This document shows positions 1 to 5,152 of a stretch of 7,628 bases of DNA, piece after piece (position 1 is the first letter of the stretch; each line of letters starts with the position of its first letter). The stretch covers positions 1 through 7,628 of the forward strand of contig BEHZ01000084.1 in NCBI GenBank assembly GCA_002923335.1, written 5' to 3'. The notes under the pieces are model-generated. The model had not been told where the DNA came from. It saw only the letters and a list, made by a program, of their open reading frames with translations, and searched no databases. This DNA comes from a bacterium HR23 (lineage in GTDB: Bacteria; Chloroflexota; Dehalococcoidia; Lucifugimonadales; HRBIN23). The position numbers were made by a program, and so were the translations under genes.

Positions 1-95
1 AGGCGTGCGGGTGGGGGTGTTGGAGGCTGGGAGGTGGTGGCACACCCCGTCAGTAGAAAGAGTAGGGCCAGCCACAGGAGCCGGAGGGGGCGCAT
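1..95 (-). CDS. Lipoprotein N-terminus (partial, runs off left edge)
   Basis: An ATG at 95-93 opens a frame that stays open to the window edge (31 full codons). It encodes MRPLRLLWLALLFLLTGCAT followed by a Pro/Thr-rich stretch. This is a textbook lipoprotein signal peptide: two arginines, a hydrophobic core of about 12 residues, and the lipobox LTGC with the lipidated cysteine at residue 18. The Pro-rich segment after it looks like a flexible tether. The mature protein should be anchored on the outer face of the cytoplasmic membrane; its function lies outside the window. The start lies 3 bases after the fumarase beta stop (TAG CCT ATG). No good Shine-Dalgarno is visible, so translation may depend on coupling to the upstream gene. 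The signal peptide is clear; the exact start is the only likely one in this stretch. Confidence 0.8.
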   Translation of the reverse strand, partial: MRPLRLLWLALLFLLTGCATTSQPPTPPPAR

Positions 96-98
96 AGG

Positions 99-803
99 CT
101 AGGTGAAGAGTTCCCGGCGGAAGTCCTGTTCCTCGCCCAGACGGCGCAGGATAGGGGGCTTCAAGCCCTGATACAGGGACTCCAGGTGGGCGTTGATCTC
201 CTGGTTCACCCCCTCAAAGAAACTGCGCCCCTGGGCATCGCCCTCCACGAGTAAGGGGCCCAGGTCCTTCACCTCCAGGAGCCAGAGGGCCTCGGAGATG
301 CCCAGTTCCTGGACCCAGTGCACTGCCACTACCCGCTGAACGGCCCGCCCGTAAATCGCCCCCAGCCCGTAGCCCAGGGTGGAGAGGTAAACCGCCCCGT
401 GCCTGGCGAAGATGGTGCGATATACCTCGGGGGCCATGCCCCCCTTGCCCACCACCGCCCGAACCCCGAAGCGGGCGATGAAGGCGTCCATGTATTGGGC
501 GTAACGAAAGCCGGCGGTGGCCTGAAGGGAAGAGATGCGGAACACCCCCGGGGCCACCTCCACGCCAGCGGGGGAGGACTGAAGGGTTACATTGCTGAAG
601 GAGCGGAGGTCAAGCGGGGGGTCGTGGCCCTCCTTCAGGGTGTAGGTATACACACCGTCCCGGGCGGTATAGACGGGGCCGGTGAGGTAAACCAGGTCGC
701 CTGCCTGCAGGGAACGGACCGCCGTCTCCGAGAGGGGTGTGGTGAGGTGCACCTCCCGCAGGCCCAGGGAGCGGGGGTCGGGCATAGGGATGGGGCCATC
801 CAT
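99..803 (-). CDS. Class I fumarate hydratase, beta subunit (C-terminal domain type)
   Basis: This is the 234-residue beta subunit of an iron-sulfur fumarase (fumarate + water to L-malate, TCA cycle, cytoplasm). Visible family marks are LREVHLTTPL (15-24), TARD (46-49) and GKGGM (119-123). The TATAGFR-like segment has T96 and R100, spaced as the Thr/Arg pair of the usual PTTxxR motif. It departs from the common form: the usual AAH after TARD is GVY here, and the usual GGAGAL-like stretch is GYGLGA (144-149). It therefore belongs to a divergent branch; the related L-tartrate dehydratase reaction cannot be excluded. I chose the ATG at 803 rather than the in-frame ATG at 842. It overlaps the alpha stop as TAATG, has GGGAGGG 9 bases upstream, and gives an N-terminus closer to the family. 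The longer start would add 13 residues inside alpha. Confidence 0.85.
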   Translation of the reverse strand: MDGPIPMPDPRSLGLREVHLTTPLSETAVRSLQAGDLVYLTGPVYTARDGVYTYTLKEGHDPPLDLRSFSNVTLQSSPAGVEVAPGVFRISSLQATAGFRYAQYMDAFIARFGVRAVVGKGGMAPEVYRTIFARHGAVYLSTLGYGLGAIYGRAVQRVVAVHWVQELGISEALWLLEVKDLGPLLVEGDAQGRSFFEGVNQEINAHLESLYQGLKPPILRRLGEEQDFRRELFT

Positions 804-1750
804 TAGGCTATACCCTCCCGACGGTAATAGGGTGTGAACCATTGGGGGTCATCCCGATACTCTATGCGCCCGTCGGGGTAGATGCGGGCCGTGGCACGGC
901 GGTAGGCGTGGCAGAACTGGGAGATGCCCACTGGGGTCCCCCCGGTGTGGGTGTAAGCGATTTCAATGTGCACATCCAGGACGGTAACATCGCCCCCCAC
1001 GCCCATAACGCCGAAGCCGGTGCGGTTGCCCAGTTCGGTGAGTTCCTCCTCCAGGCGGGCGACCACCGGGTCGGGGTGGCGGTCGCCCTGCACACGCAGG
1101 CACGCCGCCTCTTTGGAGAGGCGCACCGCCTGGTCTTTAGTGCCCCCAATGCCGATGCCGATAGTAACCGGCGGGCAGGAGAGGCCACGGCGGGCGAACT
1201 CGGCCAGGTTGTCCAAGAAAAAGCGCTTGATGCCCTCTATGCCGTCGCCGGGGAAGAGCATGCGGTAGTCGGTGCCGAAGAGGCCTCCCTTGTGCACGGC
1301 GGTGATATCTACCCAGTCGGCGTCCGGCTCAAAGGAGTAGTCTACATTGGGGGCAAAAACGCCCACATTGTTGCCGGGGTTCTTACGGGTGAGGGGATGG
1401 ACACGGTTCGCCCGCAGTTGGATGTCTCGGGTGACATCCGCTACTGCCTGGCGGAGGGCACGCTCCAAAGCCACGAAGCCCCCTTCCAGGCGTGCCTCGT
1501 TGCCTATCTTGACATAATAACGCGGGAGGCCCGTGTCCCCACACATGGGGCGTCCTTCGGCCACGGCCAACTGGTAGTTGAGGCAAATCTGGGCCAAGAT
1601 GAAGCGGGCCAGGGGTTTGCTCTCCCGCTCCAGGGCCTTCTGATAGGCCAGGAGGCCGTCTTTGGGGACGGCGATGGCTGCTCGCCGGTTCACCTCATAG
1701 GCCGCCTGATACATTGCTTGTTGGGTGATAAGGCCGGTGCCCACAGGCAT
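803..1750 (-). CDS. Class I fumarate hydratase, alpha subunit
   Basis: This 315-residue protein is the catalytic N-terminal half of a two-subunit [4Fe-4S] fumarase, which hydrates fumarate to malate. Three cysteines sit where the family ligates the cluster: C70 in MCGDTGLP, C192 in LSCPPVTIGIGIGGT, and C280 in SQFCHAYRR. Other marks are RKNPGNNVG (122-130), HKGG (153-156) and LDVHIE followed by AYTHTGGTPVG (258-275). The length is normal for a stand-alone alpha subunit. The start is backed by AAAGGAG 6 bases upstream. It follows tyrS by 20 bases and its stop overlaps the beta start by one base, as expected for two subunits made in equal amounts. Class I clusters are oxygen-sensitive. The L(+)-tartrate dehydratase alpha subunit is a close relative, so substrate assignment rests on likelihood. 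Confidence 0.9.
   Translation of the reverse strand: MPVGTGLITQQAMYQAAYEVNRRAAIAVPKDGLLAYQKALERESKPLARFILAQICLNYQLAVAEGRPMCGDTGLPRYYVKIGNEARLEGGFVALERALRQAVADVTRDIQLRANRVHPLTRKNPGNNVGVFAPNVDYSFEPDADWVDITAVHKGGLFGTDYRMLFPGDGIEGIKRFFLDNLAEFARRGLSCPPVTIGIGIGGTKDQAVRLSKEAACLRVQGDRHPDPVVARLEEELTELGNRTGFGVMGVGGDVTVLDVHIEIAYTHTGGTPVGISQFCHAYRRATARIYPDGRIEYRDDPQWFTPYYRREGIA
813..819 (-). promoter_or_regulatory. Ribosome binding site of fumarase beta
   Basis: GGGAGGG on the minus strand, inside the last codons of the alpha gene, lies 9 bases before the ATG at 803. Together with the TAATG stop/start overlap it decides the start of the beta subunit in favour of 803 over 842. Confidence 0.7.
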
Positions 1751-1756
1751 AGACTG

Positions 1757-1763
1757 CTCCTTT
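1757..1763 (-). promoter_or_regulatory. Ribosome binding site of fumarase alpha
   Basis: AAAGGAG on the minus strand lies 6 bases before the ATG at 1750. It occupies most of the 20-base gap after tyrS and confirms the start of the alpha subunit. Confidence 0.8.
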
Positions 1764-1770
1764 CAGGCGG

Positions 1771-3027
1771 TTAGGGCTGGTGGAGCACCAGGCGGACGAA
1801 GTGGCGCTTGCCCACCCGCACCACGGTGCCATGCTGAACCGCCAGACGGGGGCCGGTGGTCTTCACGCCCCCCACCTCCACCGACCCCTGGGCCAGCAGG
1901 CGTTTTGCCTGGCTTTTGCTGGGGGCCAGGCCCAGGGCGTAAAGCAGTTCCACCAGGTCCACCTCGCCGTTGAGGGCGGGGAGGCGGTGCGCCCCGTTGG
2001 GGGTCAAGAACACCCAGGCCCCCTCCTCCATTCGGAAGGGAATGGTGGGGATGTCCTGGGGCACCTCCCGGCGCTGAAAGACCGTTTCAAACCAGGTCTG
2101 GGCTTCCTGGGCCGACTGCCTTCCCCAGAACTGGGCCACGATCTCCCGGGCGAGGCGCTTCTTCAGGAGCATGGGGTTGATCTCCTGGCGCTCCAGGGCA
2201 CGGCGCATCTCCGCTATCTCCTCATCGGGCACATCGGTGAGGAGGTCAAAGTAGGGGATGATGAGGGGGTCGGGGAGGGACATCACCTTGCCGAACTGCT
2301 CCCGGGGCGGCTCCTCCACGCCGATGTAGTTGCCCAGGCTCTTGCTCATTTTCTGCACGCCGTCCGTGCCCACCAGGATGGGGACCAGGAAGCACTGTTG
2401 GGGGCGCTGGCCCAACATGGCCTGTAGTTGCCGGCCGACCAGGAGGTTGAACTTCTGGTCGGTTCCCCCGAACTCCACATCGGAACGGATGGCCACCGAG
2501 TCGTAGGCCTGCAAGAGGGGGTAGAGGAGTTCGGTGAGGGCGATGGGACGCCCTGCCTCCCAGCGTTTCCAGAAGTCCTCCCGCTGGAGGAACTGGGCGA
2601 CGGTGAACCGGCTGGTGAGGCGGATCACATCTGCCAGGGTGAACTTGCCGAACCATTCGCTCTGCCACACCACCTGGGTGCGGGCCTTGTCCACCACCCG
2701 GAAGAACTGGCGCATGTAGGATTCGGCGTTACGCACTACCTCCTCATGGGTAAGCATGGGGCGGGTGGCGGACTGCCCGCTGGGGTCGCCAATTTGGGCC
2801 GTCCAGTCCCCTACGATGAGGATGACCTGATGGCCCAGGTCCTGCAGTTGGCGCAGTTTCCGCAGGCCCACGACATGCCCCAGGTGGATGTCCGGGCGGG
2901 AGGGGTCGAAGCCCATTTTGAGGCGCAGAGGTTGCCCCGCCTGCAGGAGGGCGATGAACTCCTTTTCGTCTATGATCTCGGCGACGGCCCGTTTGGTGAT
3001 GCGGTGGAGGGTCTTCTCGTCCAGCAT
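1771..3027 (-). CDS. tyrS: Tyrosyl-tRNA synthetase (KMSKS/TyrZ type)
   Basis: This 418-residue cytoplasmic class I aminoacyl-tRNA synthetase charges tRNA-Tyr with tyrosine using ATP. The HIGH signature is HLGH (48-51). GDWTAQIGDPSG (73-84) and YPLLQAYDS (169-177) lie in the Rossmann core; GGTDQKFN (187-194) belongs to the tyrosine site region. The second signature is an exact KMSKS (226-230), which marks the TyrZ-like subgroup rather than the Bacillus TyrS type with KFGKT. Residues about 355-415 form an S4-like RNA-binding domain (SKSQAKRLLAQGSVEVGG). Length is normal and all key motifs are intact. It starts 5 bases after the ribF stop. No clear Shine-Dalgarno precedes it, so it probably relies on ribosomes finishing ribF. 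I see no T-box leader or dedicated promoter, consistent with its place inside an operon. Confidence 0.97.
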   Translation of the reverse strand: MLDEKTLHRITKRAVAEIIDEKEFIALLQAGQPLRLKMGFDPSRPDIHLGHVVGLRKLRQLQDLGHQVILIVGDWTAQIGDPSGQSATRPMLTHEEVVRNAESYMRQFFRVVDKARTQVVWQSEWFGKFTLADVIRLTSRFTVAQFLQREDFWKRWEAGRPIALTELLYPLLQAYDSVAIRSDVEFGGTDQKFNLLVGRQLQAMLGQRPQQCFLVPILVGTDGVQKMSKSLGNYIGVEEPPREQFGKVMSLPDPLIIPYFDLLTDVPDEEIAEMRRALERQEINPMLLKKRLAREIVAQFWGRQSAQEAQTWFETVFQRREVPQDIPTIPFRMEEGAWVFLTPNGAHRLPALNGEVDLVELLYALGLAPSKSQAKRLLAQGSVEVGGVKTTGPRLAVQHGTVVRVGKRHFVRLVLHQP

Positions 3028-3032
3028 GGGCG

Positions 3033-3965
3033 TTATACCGGGGCCAGGTTGCTCAGAATGGAGCGGGCTTGGGCGATATCTCGGGCCATCTGCTCCACCA
3101 GGGCCTGGACGGTAGGGAAGGCCTGCTCGTCCCGCAGACGGCGAACGAACTCCAGGCGCAAACGCCGTCCGTAGAGGTCGCCCGTGAAGTCCAAGATGTA
3201 GGTCTCCACGGTGCGGACGCCCTCGCCGAAGGTGGGGCGTGTGCCGATGGAGGTGGCCGAGGGCCAGCGCCGGCCGTCCACCACTGCCAAGGTGGCATAA
3301 ATGCCATTGGCGGGGATGGCCAGGGAAGGCTCCACCTCCAGGTTGGCGGTGGGGTAACCCAGTTGACGCCCCCGCCCGGCCCCTGCACGCACCGTCCCCT
3401 CCAGGGCCGGCGGACGCCCCAGCATGCGGGATGCCTCTTCCACCCTTCCGTCCAGGACGGCCTGGCGGATGGCGGAACTGCTGACCACCCGGCCATCCAG
3501 GAGGAAGGGCGAGGCTACCACTACGGCGAACCCCATCTGGTTCCCCAGGGCCTGCAGGACAGGCAGGGTGCCCTGGCGGTGGTAACCCAGGGCGAAGTCC
3601 TGGCCGGCGACCAGCAGGCGCATCTTCAGGCGCTCCACCAGGGCCTGCAAGAAGGCCTGGGCAGGCACCCGGGCCAGGTCGGCGTCAAAGGTGAGAGGGA
3701 TAACCGCCTCTACCCCCTGCTGGCGGATGAGGCGCATGCGCTCCTCCGGCGTGGACAGCAGGGGGAAGGGCCGTTCGGGGTAGAGGAAGAGGCGGGGGTG
3801 ATTACGAAAGGTGAGGGCAACGGTGTGGAGGCCCCGGCGCTGGGCCTCGGTGCGTAGGGTGGCAAAGAGGTGCCGGTGTCCCAGGTGCACCCCGTCAAAG
3901 ACGCCAATGGTAACGGCCGAAGGCCCTTCTACCGGGCTTGAGGCCAGTTCGTCCAGCCAGCGCAT
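3033..3965 (-). CDS. ribF: Bifunctional riboflavin kinase / FMN adenylyltransferase
   Basis: This 310-residue cytoplasmic enzyme phosphorylates riboflavin to FMN and adenylates FMN to FAD. The N-terminal nucleotidyltransferase domain (about 15-165) shows GVFDGVHLGH (21-30) with the HxGH motif, GQDFALGYHRQGT (121-133) and VSSSAIR (161-167). The C-terminal riboflavin kinase domain (about 185-305) shows GYPTANL (203-209), GIYAT (221-225), SIGTRPTF (239-246), the likely catalytic E254, and DLYGRRLRLEFVRRLRDE (263-280). In the kinase entry motif the frequent His of VxHGxxxGR is Ala (A195). Size matches the family. The frame stays open far upstream, but that part is antisense to ltaE and crosses the promoter, so I start at ATG 3965 (MRWLDEL). 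The Shine-Dalgarno is weak (only AGG about 6 bases before). It is the first gene of the minus-strand operon. Confidence 0.96.
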   Translation of the reverse strand: MRWLDELASSPVEGPSAVTIGVFDGVHLGHRHLFATLRTEAQRRGLHTVALTFRNHPRLFLYPERPFPLLSTPEERMRLIRQQGVEAVIPLTFDADLARVPAQAFLQALVERLKMRLLVAGQDFALGYHRQGTLPVLQALGNQMGFAVVVASPFLLDGRVVSSSAIRQAVLDGRVEEASRMLGRPPALEGTVRAGAGRGRQLGYPTANLEVEPSLAIPANGIYATLAVVDGRRWPSATSIGTRPTFGEGVRTVETYILDFTGDLYGRRLRLEFVRRLRDEQAFPTVQALVEQMARDIAQARSILSNLAPV

Positions 3966-3977
3966 GTTCGCCTGCAA

Positions 3978-3997
3978 GGGGCAGTGTGGTTTGCCCC
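3978..3997 (-). promoter_or_regulatory. Possible hairpin in the ribF leader
   Basis: On the minus strand GGGGCA and TGCCCC (6 bp, plus a possible G-U pair) enclose an 8-base loop, AACCACAC. The hairpin would fill most of the short predicted leader and end 12 bases before the ribF ATG. Its 5' arm is shared with the palindrome at 3994-4005. No FMN riboswitch is present; the leader is far too short for one. A role is speculative. Confidence 0.35.
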
Positions 3998-4005
3998 CTA
4001 GGGGG
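3994..4005. repeat. 12-base perfect palindrome at the ribF promoter (possible operator)
   Basis: CCCCCTAGGGGG is a perfect inverted repeat with no loop. It directly abuts the downstream edge of the ribF -10 box and spans the predicted transcription start. Having no loop, it is a better candidate for a dimeric protein site than for an RNA hairpin. No regulator gene lies beside it, so the operator role is inference. Confidence 0.5.
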
Positions 4006-4034
4006 ATGCTACCACCTCCAAGCAGGGGCGTCAA
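4006..4034 (-). promoter_or_regulatory. Sigma70-type promoter of the ribF operon
   Basis: On the minus strand TTGACG (4034-4029) is separated by exactly 17 bases from TAGCAT (4011-4006). That is 5 of 6 and 4 of 6 matches to the -35 and -10 consensus with optimal spacing. Transcription would start near 3998-4000, giving a leader of about 34 bases before the ribF ATG at 3965. It is the only convincing promoter in the 117-base divergent region. I found no equally good plus-strand promoter for ltaE in the same region. Confidence 0.7.
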
Positions 4035-4066
4035 GGAAAGGGGGCCGTGTAGTAGCATGCAGGGGA

Positions 4067-4074
4067 AGAGGAGG
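4067..4074 (+). promoter_or_regulatory. Ribosome binding site of ltaE
   Basis: AGAGGAGG lies 8 bases before the ATG at 4083. It is flanked by two copies of GCATGC (4055-4060 and 4074-4079), which could pair into a 6-bp stem with the Shine-Dalgarno in the 13-base loop. An ATG at 4076 is too close to the site and opens only a 6-codon frame, so 4083 is the start. Confidence 0.8.
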
Positions 4075-4082
4075 CATGCGCC

Positions 4083-5132
4083 ATGAAGGTCATTGACCTG
4101 CGGAGCGATACGGTTACCCTCCCTACCCCGGAGATGCGACGGGCTATGGCCGAGGCGGAGGTGGGGGACGATGTGTGGGGCGAAGACCCCACGGTGAACC
4201 GCCTGGAGGCTATGGCGGCGGAGCGCCTCGGCAAGGAGTCCGCCCTCTTCACCGCCAGCGGGACCATGAGCAACCTCCTGGCCGTGCTGACCTGGTGCCG
4301 TCGGGGGGATGAGATCGTCCTGGGCGACCAGTCCCATATGTGCCTCAACGAGGTGGGCGGGGCGTCGGCCCTGGGAGGTGTGGCCTACCACCCCATCCCC
4401 AACGATGAGGGAGGGTGTCTGCGCCCGGAGGATGTGGAGCGGGCCATCCGCTGGGAGAACATCCACTTCCCCCGCACCGCCCTGGTGTGCCTGGAGAACA
4501 CCCATAACCGCTGTGGGGGGGCGGTGCTCACCCCCCAGGACACCCGGGCCGTGGCCGAGGTGGCCCACCGCAGGGGCATCCCCGTGCACCTGGACGGGGC
4601 ACGCATCTTCAACGCAGCGGTCTATCTCGGCATTCCTGTGGCGGAGTTGGCCAAGGACGCGGACTCGGTCTGTTTCTGCCTCTCAAAGGGGTTGGCGTGC
4701 CCTGTGGGGTCTCTCCTGTGCGGGAGCAAGGAGTTCATCAAGGAGGCACGGCGGTGGCGAAAGGCGGTGGGAGGGGGCATGCGCCAGGTAGGAGTGCTGG
4801 CGGCGGCGGGGATCGTTGCCCTGGAGAAGATGGTTGACCGCCTGGCGGAAGACCACGAAAACGCCCGGCGGCTGGCCAAGGGTCTGGCAGGTATCCCCGG
4901 CATCCGTCTGGACCCGGAACGGGTGCAGACCAACATCGTCATCTTCCGGTGGACAGGGGGGCCGGTGCAAGAGTTTCTGGCTCGCCTGGCCGAGGGGGGC
5001 GTTCTGGCGTCCTATATAGGGGGCGACCAGGTGCGGATGGTCACCCACTACGGTATCACTGCCCAGGACATTGGCGACGCCCTGGAGTCGGTGGAGCGGG
5101 TCGCCCGCAGGATGGTGGGCGCCGGAGCCTAG
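4083..5132 (+). CDS. ltaE: Low-specificity L-threonine aldolase
   Basis: This 349-residue PLP enzyme (fold type I, cytoplasm) cleaves L-threonine and L-allo-threonine to glycine and acetaldehyde. The N-terminus IDLRSDTVTLPTPEMRRAM (4-22) and DDVWGEDPTVNRLE (29-42) are family hallmarks. FTASGTMSN (56-64) binds the cofactor phosphate; H85 is in place to stack on the PLP ring. HLDGAR (169-174) supplies the Asp that contacts the pyridine nitrogen and a substrate-binding Arg. K202 in CLSKGLACPVGS is the Schiff-base lysine. Length is normal and no motif is broken. The start is supported by AGAGGAGG 8 bases upstream. It diverges from ribF across 117 bases. The next gene begins 20 bases after its stop on the same strand, so the two are probably co-transcribed, though no functional link between them is obvious. 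Confidence 0.95.
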   Translation: MKVIDLRSDTVTLPTPEMRRAMAEAEVGDDVWGEDPTVNRLEAMAAERLGKESALFTASGTMSNLLAVLTWCRRGDEIVLGDQSHMCLNEVGGASALGGVAYHPIPNDEGGCLRPEDVERAIRWENIHFPRTALVCLENTHNRCGGAVLTPQDTRAVAEVAHRRGIPVHLDGARIFNAAVYLGIPVAELAKDADSVCFCLSKGLACPVGSLLCGSKEFIKEARRWRKAVGGGMRQVGVLAAAGIVALEKMVDRLAEDHENARRLAKGLAGIPGIRLDPERVQTNIVIFRWTGGPVQEFLARLAEGGVLASYIGGDQVRMVTHYGITAQDIGDALESVERVARRMVGAGA

Positions 5133-5141
5133 CACGACCTG

Positions 5142-5147
5142 AGGAGG
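5142..5147 (+). promoter_or_regulatory. Ribosome binding site of the membrane peptidase
   Basis: AGGAGG is followed by two adjacent in-frame ATG codons at 5150 and 5153. Spacing is 2 bases to the first and 5 to the second, which favours the second as the start. Confidence 0.75.
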
Positions 5148-5152
5148 GTATG

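Noticed and set aside
842..1774. 310-codon plus-strand open frame opposite fumarase alpha
   Set aside because: Antisense shadow in GC-rich DNA; the minus strand carries all three cluster cysteines and family motifs, and this frame has none.
4050..4058. TAGTAG/TAGCAT as a plus-strand -10 box for ltaE
   Set aside because: No acceptable -35 element lies 16-18 bases upstream, so the support is too weak to annotate.
3966..4082. FMN riboswitch or T-box before ribF/tyrS
   Set aside because: The leader is only about 34 bases and contains no RFN-like or T-box consensus.
3966..4589. In-frame upstream extension of ribF to a 518-residue protein
   Set aside because: The added 208 residues are antisense to the conserved ltaE gene, show no family similarity and would cross the ribF promoter; the RibF fold begins at the ATG at 3965.
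4949..5149. Upstream extension of the membrane peptidase into ltaE
   Set aside because: It lies in a shadow frame of ltaE. A strong Shine-Dalgarno at 5142-5147 sits just before the tandem ATGs at 5150 and 5153.
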